NCBI RefSeq assembly: GCF_003363015.1 | Contig: NZ_QRAP01000001.1 | Span: 1 to 64,000, forward strand | Length of the DNA stretch: 64,000 nt | DNA from: Enterobacillus tribolii | Lineage (GTDB): Bacteria > Pseudomonadota > Gammaproteobacteria > Enterobacterales > Enterobacteriaceae | Reading direction: 5' to 3' | In this document: in pieces, positions 57,313 to 64,000 of the stretch | How the letters are laid out: the number at the start of each line of letters is the position of its first letter | How positions within the stretch are numbered: the stretch's first letter is position 1 | Position numbers and translations under genes: made by a program | The notes under the pieces: model-generated | What the model was told of the DNA's origin: nothing | Seen by the model: the letters and a program-made list of their open reading frames with translations, nothing else | The model's database searches: none

Positions 57313-57395
57313 CTGTACGTTTCCTTATTCCTTTTGGGTTGTTGCCGAACGGAAGCGGTGAAAATAGAACCGGTTTTATCAGCCAGACTGAGCAA

Positions 57396-57513
57396 AACCC
57401 AAACTCCTAGCTCTGCTGCCTAAGTTTCCCGATACGGTGAAATATGGCGCCAGAGCCGTGGCAAAAGCCACCAGGGTGTATGGCAGAAATGCCCGCATCT
57501 CCCGATATTGGAA
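57396..57513 (+). ncRNA. Candidate molybdenum-cofactor (Moco) riboswitch in the moaA leader
   Basis: The leader between the promoter and moaA is highly structured: GCTCTG/CAGAGC, GTGGC-AAAA-GCCAC (about 57459-57472), and GGCA-GAAA-TGCC (about 57482-57493), the last closed by a GNRA loop. It ends next to the AAAGG ribosome site at 57512-57516. A TTTGGGTT/AACCCAAA long-range stem brackets the preceding segment. Position, GNRA-capped stem and gene context fit the Moco element known upstream of E. coli moaA. Exact limits are approximate. Confidence 0.6.
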
Positions 57514-57524
57514 AGGTGTTTACG

Positions 57525-58511
57525 GTGCCCCAGCTTATAGACGCATTTGCGCGCAAGTTTTATTACCTGCGCCTCTCGATCACAGACGTATGCAACTTTC
57601 GTTGCACCTATTGCCTGCCTGACGGCTACAAGCCGGGCGCGCTGGGCAATAAGAGTTTCCTTTCCCTGGATGAAATCCGCCGGATCAGCCGGGCGTTTGC
57701 CTCGCTGGGCACGGAAAAAGTGCGCCTGACCGGCGGCGAACCTACGCTGCGCCGGGATTTTACCGATATTATCGCCGCCGTGCGTGAGAATCCGGAAATC
57801 CGCACGCTGGCCGTCACGACCAACGGCTACCGCCTGGCCCGTGACGTCGCCGCCTGGCGCGACGCCGGACTGACCGCCATTAACGTCAGCGTCGACAGCC
57901 TCGACGCCCGCCAATTTTACGCTATTACCGGCGAAGACAAGTTCACTCAGGTGATGGCGGGAATCGATGCCGCCTTTGAGGCCGGCTTTGAGAAAATCAA
58001 AGTCAACACGGTGCTGATGCGCGGGGTTAACGACACCAGCCTGAACAGCTTCCTCAACTGGATCAAACACCGTCCGATTCAGATGCGTTTCATCGAACTG
58101 ATGCAAACGGGCGAGGGCGGCGGGCTGTTCCAGCGTCACCATGTTTCCGGTGAAGTTATCCGCGAGCAGTTGTTGCGTCAGGGCTGGCAACTTCAGGCGC
58201 GCGCGCGCAGCGACGGTCCGGCTCAGGTGTTCAGCCATCCGGATTATCTGGGCGAAGTGGGGCTGATCATGCCTTACGAGAAAGACTTCTGCGCATCCTG
58301 CAACCGCCTGCGCGTTTCCGCCATCGGCAACCTGCATCTCTGCCTGTTCGGCGAGAGCGGTATTCCGCTGCGCGATCTGCTGGCGGACGACGGCCAACTG
58401 GATGATTTGCAGATGCGTATTCAGGGCGGCCTGCGCGGTAAGCGGGAAACCCACTTCCTGCATCAGGGCGACAGCGGTATTACGCAAAATCTGTCATTTA
58501 TCGGCGGCTGA
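57525..58511 (+). CDS. moaA: GTP 3',8-cyclase MoaA
   Basis: 328 residues, radical SAM enzyme. The first cluster is CNFRCTYC (C23, C27, C30). The C-terminal cluster is formed by CASCNRLRV and a later LCLFG cysteine, and the protein ends in GG. It starts molybdopterin synthesis from GTP. I chose GTG 57525 (AAAGG eight bases upstream), which gives the E. coli-like start [16 protein letters not shown]; the frame extends to an ATG at 57444 inside the structured leader, which is unlikely to be used. Confidence 0.95.
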   Translation: MPQLIDAFARKFYYLRLSITDVCNFRCTYCLPDGYKPGALGNKSFLSLDEIRRISRAFASLGTEKVRLTGGEPTLRRDFTDIIAAVRENPEIRTLAVTTNGYRLARDVAAWRDAGLTAINVSVDSLDARQFYAITGEDKFTQVMAGIDAAFEAGFEKIKVNTVLMRGVNDTSLNSFLNWIKHRPIQMRFIELMQTGEGGGLFQRHHVSGEVIREQLLRQGWQLQARARSDGPAQVFSHPDYLGEVGLIMPYEKDFCASCNRLRVSAIGNLHLCLFGESGIPLRDLLADDGQLDDLQMRIQGGLRGKRETHFLHQGDSGITQNLSFIGG

Positions 58512-58565
58512 TGAAGCGTTCAGCCGCTTAACCTTATTTACGATGCTTTTTCACGAATAAAAACG

Positions 58566-59045
58566 ATGACTAAACTGACCCATATTAATGCGGCCGGGGA
58601 AGCGCATATGGTGGATGTTTCCGCCAAGGCGGAAACCGTACGTGAGGCCCGTGCCGAAGCTTATGTCGAAATGCGCCCTGAGACGCTGGCGATGATTATC
58701 GACGGTAAACACCACAAGGGCGACGTTTTCGCCACCGCGCGTATTGCCGGCATTCAGGCGGCGAAACGTACCTGGGAGCTGATCCCACTGTGCCATCCGC
58801 TGCTGTTGAGCAATGTAGAAGTACAGCTTGAAGCCCAGCCGGAAAACAACCGGGTGCGCATTGAGTCGTGCTGTCGCCTGACCGGTAAAACCGGCGTGGA
58901 GATGGAAGCGCTGACGGCCGCGTCGGTGGCCGCGCTGACGATTTACGATATGTGCAAAGCCGTGCAAAAGGACATGGTAATCGGCCCGGTGCGCCTGCTG
59001 GCGAAAAGCGGGGGAAAATCCGGCGACTTTAAGGTGGAATCATGA
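58566..59045 (+). CDS. moaC: Cyclic pyranopterin monophosphate synthase MoaC
   Basis: 159 residues. [51 protein letters not shown], the conserved [23 protein letters not shown] and KSGGKSGDF are present. It completes conversion of the MoaA product to cPMP. It follows moaA directly; moaB, present between them in E. coli, is absent. Its end overlaps moaD by four bases. Confidence 0.96.
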   Translation: MTKLTHINAAGEAHMVDVSAKAETVREARAEAYVEMRPETLAMIIDGKHHKGDVFATARIAGIQAAKRTWELIPLCHPLLLSNVEVQLEAQPENNRVRIESCCRLTGKTGVEMEALTAASVAALTIYDMCKAVQKDMVIGPVRLLAKSGGKSGDFKVES

Positions 59046-59284
59046 TTAAGGTACTGTTTTTCGCCCAGGTGCGCGAGTTGGTGGGAACCGACGCGCTGGA
59101 GTGCGAAGCCTGCGCCGATGTGGAAACGCTGCGGGCCGCCCTGGCCGGGCGCGGAGAGAAATGGGCGCTGGCGCTGGAGCCGGGTAAGCTGCTGGCGGCG
59201 GTGAATCAGTCGCTGGCGGAGTTTAGCCATCCGCTGCGTGACGGCGATGAGGTCGCCTTTTTCCCGCCGGTTACCGGAGGCTGA
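59042..59284 (+). CDS. moaD: Molybdopterin synthase sulfur carrier subunit MoaD
   Basis: 80 residues, ubiquitin-like fold ending in the required Gly-Gly (FFPPVTGG), which is thiocarboxylated by MoeB. It works with MoaE to insert sulfur into cPMP. It is coupled to both moaC (ATGA) and moaE. Confidence 0.96.
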   Translation: MIKVLFFAQVRELVGTDALECEACADVETLRAALAGRGEKWALALEPGKLLAAVNQSLAEFSHPLRDGDEVAFFPPVTGG

Positions 59285-59286
59285 TG

Positions 59287-59742
59287 ATGGAACAGCAAAC
59301 GCGCATCCGCGTTGGGCATGACAATTTCGACGTCGGCCAGGAATATCAGTGGCTGGCGGCGTGCGATGATGACGGCGCGGTCGTTACGTTTACCGGCAAA
59401 GTGCGCAACCATAACCTCGGCGACGGCGTCAGCGCCCTGACGCTGGAGCACTATCCGGGCATGACGGAAAAGGCGTTGGCCGAAATCGTTGAACAGGCCC
59501 GGGAGCGTTGGCCGCTGCAAAGGGTCAGCGTCATTCACCGCATCGGGGAGCTGTTCCCCGGCGACGAAATCGTGTTTGTCGGCGTAACCGGCGCTCACCG
59601 TGCGACAGCCTTTGACGCGGCGCAGTTCATCATGGATTACCTGAAGACCCGCGCGCCGTTCTGGAAGCGTGAAGCTACGGAGCAGGGCGACCGTTGGGTT
59701 GATGCCCGCGACAGCGACAAACAGGCTGCCGGACGCTGGTAA
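59287..59742 (+). CDS. moaE: Molybdopterin synthase catalytic subunit MoaE
   Basis: 151 residues. GAVVTFTGKVRNHNLGD, LEHYPGMTEKAL, VIHRIGELFPGDEIVFVGV, HR near the active site, and KTRAPFWKRE with the catalytic Lys are clear. Two tandem ATGs (59284, 59287) occur; GGAGG is six bases from the second, so 59287 is chosen. Last gene of moaACDE. Confidence 0.95.
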   Translation: MEQQTRIRVGHDNFDVGQEYQWLAACDDDGAVVTFTGKVRNHNLGDGVSALTLEHYPGMTEKALAEIVEQARERWPLQRVSVIHRIGELFPGDEIVFVGVTGAHRATAFDAAQFIMDYLKTRAPFWKREATEQGDRWVDARDSDKQAAGRW

Positions 59743-59924
59743 CGCCTTAATTCTGCTTATGAAAAGCGCGGGTTTCCCGATCCGCGTTCTTGCTGGTTAA
59801 CCGGACGCCTGCCGCAAGCGTACGGCCAGACCAGCGTATGCTTTCGTCACTTCTGGACTCCGGAACCTCCGCGGCGTATATATATCAGATTGTCTTTATT
59901 AACCCCCCGAAAGGAGCGCTATAC

Positions 59925-60500
59925 ATGACAACCATTGCCGTTGTTTTTCATAGTGGATATGGGCATACCGCGAAAGCTGCCGCTGCCGTGGTGGAAGGCA
60001 TCAAGAACGTGGCCGGCGTTAACGCTGAGTTACTGGCTATCGACAGCGAAGGCAACCTGCCGGAGCAGGCCTGGGAAAAATTGCAGGCGGCTGACGGTAT
60101 CGTTTTCGGTAGTCCAACGTACATGGGCGGGCCTTCATGGCAGTTCAAAAAGTTTGCCGATGCTTCCTCCAAGCCCTGGTTCGGCCAGGCCTGGAAAGAC
60201 AAAGTGTTCGCCGGTTTCACCAACTCCGCCAGTATGAACGGGGATAAGCTGGGTACGCTGGATTATCTGTTCCACCTTTCCCAGCAGCACGGCGGGATCT
60301 GGGTCGGCGTGGGGCTGCTGCCGTCCAACACCAAAGCGGCGACCCGCAACGATCTGAACTATATCGCCGGCTTTTCCGGATTAATGACCGTTTCTCCTTC
60401 CGATGCGTCGCCGGAAGAGGCGCCGCTGCCGGGCGATCTGGAAACCGCCCGCCACTTCGGGGAGCGCGTGGCGCAGACGGTTGTGCGCTGGAAAAAATAG
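59925..60500 (+). CDS. Flavodoxin-fold NAD(P)H-dependent oxidoreductase (WrbA-like)
   Basis: 191 residues. The FMN-binding loop is HSGYGHTAKAA near the N-terminus, followed by GIVFGSPTYMGGPSWQFKKFAD and a KVFAGFTNSASMNGDKLGTL segment. This is the NADPH:quinone/flavodoxin-like group. The physiological acceptor is unknown. ATG 59925 follows AAGGAG; the frame stays open upstream from 59790 without a start signal. Own terminator at 60520-60546. Confidence 0.85.
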   Translation: MTTIAVVFHSGYGHTAKAAAAVVEGIKNVAGVNAELLAIDSEGNLPEQAWEKLQAADGIVFGSPTYMGGPSWQFKKFADASSKPWFGQAWKDKVFAGFTNSASMNGDKLGTLDYLFHLSQQHGGIWVGVGLLPSNTKAATRNDLNYIAGFSGLMTVSPSDASPEEAPLPGDLETARHFGERVAQTVVRWKK

Positions 60501-60519
60501 ACTTGCCTGTGCCTGACGG

Positions 60520-60546
60520 GCCGCGGTAAAAACCGCGGCTTTTTTG
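60520..60546 (+). terminator. Strong rho-independent terminator
   Basis: GCCGCGGT (60520-60527) pairs with ACCGCGGC (60532-60539) and is followed by six T residues. Confidence 0.92.
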
Positions 60547-60681
60547 TTTGTGGTAACAATTCTTGTGGCGCACGATGATGCGGATACGGCGGTTTGTGAT
60601 AGGCTTTACGGTATGGCGGCCCGGTTTCTGTACGGATGGCCGGCCAAATACGTTTTATTTTCACTCATAAAGGTAAACATC

Positions 60682-61392
60682 ATGGATCGATTCCCTCGTC
60701 AGGGCGGCTCTATCGTCGAGCGCGCCAACAGCGGAATTCAGGCATATATGGCTCAGGTTTACGGCTGGATGGCCTGCGGTCTGATTCTGACGGCGTTTGT
60801 CGCCTGGTATGCGGCGCATACGCCGGCAATTTTGCAATTCATCTTTTCCAGCAATATTACGTTCTTCGGGTTGATCATCGTTCAGCTCGGCCTGGTCTTC
60901 GTTATTTCGGGAATGGTGCACAAGCTGAGCGGCGGCGTTGCCACCGGGTTGTTCATGCTCTACTCGGCGCTGACCGGACTGACGCTGTCCAGCATTTTCA
61001 TCGTTTACACTTACTCCTCCATTGCCAGCACCTTCGTGGTCACGGCGGGGATGTTCGGGGCGATGAGTTTGTACGGTTACACCACCAAGCGCGATCTGAG
61101 CGGCATCGGTTCCATGCTGTTTATGGCGCTGATTGGCCTGATTCTGGCTTCGCTGGTTAATCTGTGGCTGAAAAGCCCGGCGCTGATGTGGGTTATCACC
61201 TATGCCGGCGTGATCATCTTCGTTGGCCTGACGGCGTACGATACCCAGAAGCTGAAGAACATGGGGGAGAACCTGGATGCGAACGATCGCGATAGTTTCC
61301 GTAAATACTCTATCGTTGGTGCGCTGACGCTGTATCTGGACTTTATCAACCTGTTCCTGATGCTGCTGAGAATTTTTGGCAACCGCAGATAA
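60682..61392 (+). CDS. ybhL: Bax1-inhibitor-like inner-membrane protein YbhL
   Basis: 236 residues (E. coli YbhL 234), seven TM helices, UPF0005/TMBIM family. It begins MDRFPRQGGSIVERANSGIQAY and has LYSALTGLTLSSIFIVYT, GYTTKRDLSGIGSMLFMALIG, and the conserved C-terminal FVGLTAYDTQKLK with DALTLYLDFINLFL-type GALTLYLDFINLFLMLLRIF. Homologues are pH-sensitive calcium leak channels; the bacterial role is not settled. ATG 60682 has AAAGGT before it. Confidence 0.92.
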   Translation: MDRFPRQGGSIVERANSGIQAYMAQVYGWMACGLILTAFVAWYAAHTPAILQFIFSSNITFFGLIIVQLGLVFVISGMVHKLSGGVATGLFMLYSALTGLTLSSIFIVYTYSSIASTFVVTAGMFGAMSLYGYTTKRDLSGIGSMLFMALIGLILASLVNLWLKSPALMWVITYAGVIIFVGLTAYDTQKLKNMGENLDANDRDSFRKYSIVGALTLYLDFINLFLMLLRIFGNRR

Positions 61393-61396
61393 AAAA

Positions 61397-61421
61397 ACGG
61401 GCCGGCGTAATGCCGGCCCGT
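61397..61421. terminator. Terminator shared by ybhL and ampC
   Basis: ACGGGCCGGC (61397-61406) pairs perfectly with GCCGGCCCGT (61412-61421). A run of seven A residues on the plus side becomes a T tract for minus-strand ampC, so it is strongest for ampC. Confidence 0.85.
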
Positions 61422-61440
61422 TACGTCAGGGCGCGAAGAA

Positions 61441-62577
61441 TTATTCCAGCGCGCTCAATATCCGGTAGGCGGCTTTAATGCGCGCGTCGTTGGGATAGTT
61501 TTTATTCGCCAGCAGCACGATGCCGGTCTGCTTGCCGGGAATGAAAGCGACATAGGCGCCGAAGCCGTTGGTTGAACCGGTTTTGTTGACGAAACGGTTT
61601 TCCTGCGGCGGCGTCAGCGCCGTTGCTTTATTCGCCTGATACGCTACCTGGGCAGAGTTCCCCGCCAGCAGCGACTCCAGCGTAACCGGGTAGCGGTAAA
61701 GTTCCCAGCCGAGGCCCTGCGTCATCTCTCCAACGCTAAAGTAGCCGGTCTGCGTTGTCTGTACCGCTTTCTGCATTGCTTCACCGAAGCCGGCGGGATT
61801 CATATTGGCGTCTACGTAGCGAATCATATCCTCTGCGCTTGATTTCAGGCCATAGGCTTCGGCATCAAGCATGCCGGGGCTCACGCGGATGGGTTTATCC
61901 TGCTTCGAATAACCCCAGGCATAATTCTGCATGTCTTTCGGCGCCACGCTGAAGTAGGTGTGGCGCATGCTGAACGGAAGCAACACGTGCTTCTCCACCA
62001 GCGCTTCGTAAGACCAACCCATGGCTTTTGCGGTCAGAAACCCGAACAGGCCGAGGCTGGCGTTGGAATATTGGCGGTAAGCGCCGGGCGCATAGGCGGG
62101 CTGCCAGTTGCGGTAGTAGTCATTCAGCTTCTCCTGATTATCGACGTCATCGGGGATCTGGAGCGGCAATCCGCCAGCCGTGTAAGTTCCCAGGTTCAGC
62201 AGGCTGATGTTGTCAAAGCTGCTGCCGGCCAACGGCGGGAAAAAACGGCTGGCTTTGTCATTCAGGGAAAACACGCCGGTTGCCTGCGCATAGGCCGCCA
62301 GCGTAGCCGCGAACGTTTTGCTGACGGAACCCAGTTCAAACAGCGTTTTTTGGGTGACCGGTATCGCATCCTCTTTCGACGCCAGGCCAAAGCTGTAAAA
62401 GTAATGCTTTCCGTCGCGGCTGATGGCGACCGCCATACCGGGAATCGCGTATTCCTGCATCAGCGGGCGGATGGTTTGGTTGACGACGTCATCCGGCGGC
62501 GCGGGCATGTCGGCGGCAAAGGCCGGCAAGCCGGCGATAAAAAGCCCGAAGGTCAGGGCGGATGTTGATTTTATCAC
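61441..62577 (-). CDS. ampC: Class C beta-lactamase AmpC
   Basis: 378 residues. A signal peptide ends about AFA-A (21/22). The active-site Ser is in SVSK (S84-K87). The YSN triad is in YRQYSNASLG and the KTG triad in VNKTGSTNGF. It hydrolyses cephalosporins in the periplasm. The start is GTG at 62577 with a weak AGGAT site, suggesting low expression. No ampR is adjacent; the upstream gene is ybhR in the same direction, 65 bases away, so AmpR induction is unlikely at this locus. It is divergent from the Serratia marcescens form I remember, so a distinct variant is likely. Confidence 0.93.
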   Translation of the reverse strand: MIKSTSALTFGLFIAGLPAFAADMPAPPDDVVNQTIRPLMQEYAIPGMAVAISRDGKHYFYSFGLASKEDAIPVTQKTLFELGSVSKTFAATLAAYAQATGVFSLNDKASRFFPPLAGSSFDNISLLNLGTYTAGGLPLQIPDDVDNQEKLNDYYRNWQPAYAPGAYRQYSNASLGLFGFLTAKAMGWSYEALVEKHVLLPFSMRHTYFSVAPKDMQNYAWGYSKQDKPIRVSPGMLDAEAYGLKSSAEDMIRYVDANMNPAGFGEAMQKAVQTTQTGYFSVGEMTQGLGWELYRYPVTLESLLAGNSAQVAYQANKATALTPPQENRFVNKTGSTNGFGAYVAFIPGKQTGIVLLANKNYPNDARIKAAYRILSALE

Positions 62578-62642
62578 GGTGGATATCCTGATAAATGAGC
62601 ATTAATGCCGGCTATCATAGCGGGCGGTGGGCCAGTTTCCTA

Positions 62643-63749
62643 TCAGGCGATTTTGCGCCGGAACATGGCGTAGGCCAGGCTGCCCGTTGAGAGCGTAATG
62701 GCCAGCAACGGCCATAGGCTGCGCCAGACGATCGCGAAGCTGACATCCTTCAGGTATAGCTCTTTGGTGATGTCCGTAAAGTGCCGGATCGGGTTAATCC
62801 AGGTCAGGTGCTGTAGCCACACCGGCATGTTTTCCACCGGGGAAACATAGCCGGAGAGCAGGATCGCCGGCATCATAAAGACAAATGCCCCGATAAATGC
62901 CTGCTGCTGCGTGGCGCACAGGGAAGAGATCAACAACCCGAACCCGACCAGCGACAGACCGTAGATCAGCATGGCGAAATAAAACAGCGGCAGGGAGCCG
63001 GCGAACGGGATCTGATAACCGAAAATGCCGATCAGCAGCACAATGGTGGCCTGAAACGTGGCTACGATCATCGCCGGCACCGCTTTGCCGATAAAAATTT
63101 GCCCGGTATTCAGCGGCGAAACCAGCAACTGCTCCAGCGTTCCCTGTTCGCGCTCGCGCGCCACGGAAAGCGACGTGACAATCAGCACGCCGATGGTGGT
63201 GATCATGGCGATCAGCGAGGGCACCACGAACCACTTATAGTCCAGATTGGGGTTGTACCAGTTGCGGATCACCAACTGGCTGTTATTGGGCTGCGGCTGC
63301 CCGCGCACCAGCTCCTGCTGATAATCACGCACGATTTCCTGCACGTAGTTGGCGGCAATCTGGGCGCTGTTGGAGTTACGTCCGTCAAGGATGATTTGCA
63401 GCGGCGCGCTTTGCCCGTTGAGTAAATCACGCGAGAAATTGGCGGGAAAACGGATCAGCAGCAATGCCCGCTGATTATCGATAGTCGGCTGAACCTCCTG
63501 CGGGCTGCGTAACTGCAACACGTGCGAGAACGCTTTGGCGCGGGCGAAACGCTGGGTCAGTTCCACCGAGGCGGGGCCGTTATCTTCGCTGTAAACCGCA
63601 ATGGTGGCGTTGGTGACCTCCAGCGTGGCGGCGAAAGGGAACAGCAGCACCTGGAACAGGACCGGCGCCACCAAAATCACCCGGGTCTGCGGGTCACGCA
63701 GCAGAGATTGCAGCTCTTTGATAATCAGCGTCAGTAAGCGATGAAACAC
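62643..63749 (-). CDS. ybhR: ABC transporter permease YbhR
   Basis: 368 residues, identical in length to E. coli YbhR. ABC-2 type: an N-terminal TM helix after [16 protein letters not shown], a large periplasmic domain with [21 protein letters not shown] and [26 protein letters not shown], then five TM helices with [16 protein letters not shown] and [16 protein letters not shown]. It is part of the YbhFSR exporter implicated in drug and cation efflux in E. coli. Confidence 0.95.
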   Translation of the reverse strand: MFHRLLTLIIKELQSLLRDPQTRVILVAPVLFQVLLFPFAATLEVTNATIAVYSEDNGPASVELTQRFARAKAFSHVLQLRSPQEVQPTIDNQRALLLIRFPANFSRDLLNGQSAPLQIILDGRNSNSAQIAANYVQEIVRDYQQELVRGQPQPNNSQLVIRNWYNPNLDYKWFVVPSLIAMITTIGVLIVTSLSVAREREQGTLEQLLVSPLNTGQIFIGKAVPAMIVATFQATIVLLIGIFGYQIPFAGSLPLFYFAMLIYGLSLVGFGLLISSLCATQQQAFIGAFVFMMPAILLSGYVSPVENMPVWLQHLTWINPIRHFTDITKELYLKDVSFAIVWRSLWPLLAITLSTGSLAYAMFRRKIA

Positions 63750-63762
63750 GTTGCGCTCCCGT

Positions 63763-64000
63763 TCAGTCCAGCCTGCGGCTGGTTTTCCAGGCCGTCAGGC
63801 CGATAAACAGCACGGCCGAGGCGATCAAAAACATCAGGTTAATCAACAGCACGCTGCTGATGTTGCCGGCCAGAAACAGCGTTTGCAGCGTGCTGACGAA
63901 GTAGCGCGCCGGGATGATGTAGGTCACCGCCCGCACCACGGCAGGCATGCTGTCAATTTCGAAAATGAAGCCTGACAGCATGACGGCGGGCAGAAACGCG
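63763..64000 (-). CDS. ybhS: ABC transporter permease YbhS, C-terminal fragment
   Basis: Only the last 78 codons lie inside the window; the gene continues beyond the right edge (in frame from [18 protein letters not shown]). It ends [14 protein letters not shown], as YbhS does. It pairs with YbhR, which begins 13 bases on. Confidence 0.92.
   Translation of the reverse strand, partial: AFLPAVMLSGFIFEIDSMPAVVRAVTYIIPARYFVSTLQTLFLAGNISSVLLINLMFLIASAVLFIGLTAWKTSRRLD

Overview
The window is about 64 kb of G+C-rich enterobacterial chromosome. Gene content and order match Enterobacterales: cai/fix, men with yfaZ-tyrP-yfaY, hyb, moa with ybhK/ybhL/ybhS/ybhR. The mixture (convergent luxR/luxI pair, a class C beta-lactamase without ampR, no moaB in the moa operon) suggests a Serratia/Yersinia/Pectobacterium-like genus rather than Escherichia. 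I cannot name the species from sequence alone. Coding is dense, with a few A+T-rich accessory gaps (about 22.8-24.5 kb and 54-56 kb).

Layout. 1-0.26 kb: 3' end of a two-partner-secretion transporter. 0.4-1.4 kb: GAF-GGDEF diguanylate cyclase. 1.6-16.3 kb: a large carnitine locus made of caiF, an HSL-type esterase, L-carnitine dehydrogenase, yaaU, fixXCBA (minus strand) and caiTABC (plus strand). It ends in a MaoC-type hydratase where E. coli has the crotonase-type caiD; no caiE is present. 16.7-18.5 kb: a two-gene RNA repair cassette (RNA ligase plus HD-phosphoesterase/polynucleotide kinase). 18.6-22.8 kb: DUF2339/DUF3999 envelope pair. 22.8-25.6 kb: orphan FimB-like recombinase, a DUF2236 protein and a small membrane ORF. 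25.7-30.9 kb: LacI regulator, MFS permease and GH31 glycosidase. 30.9-31.5 kb: cytochrome b561. 31.9-37.9 kb: hydrogenase-2 operon hybOABCDE. 38-40 kb: lipoprotein and small membrane proteins. 40.2-47.5 kb: menFDHBCE (menaquinone). 47.5-54 kb: a GC-rich hairpin element, a TIM-barrel protein, catalase, yfaZ, tyrP and yfaY. 54.5-56 kb: quorum-sensing luxR/luxI. 56.2-59.7 kb: ybhK and moaACDE with a ModE box and Moco riboswitch candidate. 59.9-64 kb: a flavodoxin-fold oxidoreductase, ybhL, ampC, ybhR and partial ybhS.

How it fits together. Much of the window serves anaerobic respiration: electron-transfer flavoproteins and carnitine reduction (fix/cai), hydrogen uptake (hyb), menaquinone (men) and molybdenum cofactor (moa). 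A perfect FNR box lies upstream of hybO and an 8/10 FNR match sits just upstream of a perfect -10 before caiT.

Best candidates for something new: (1) the carnitine locus, in which a hydratase-2/MaoC protein with an altered catalytic motif appears to replace CaiD, alongside an oxidative carnitine dehydrogenase and an esterase; (2) the translationally coupled RNA ligase/HD-Pnk cassette; (3) the string of GC-rich hairpins after menE.
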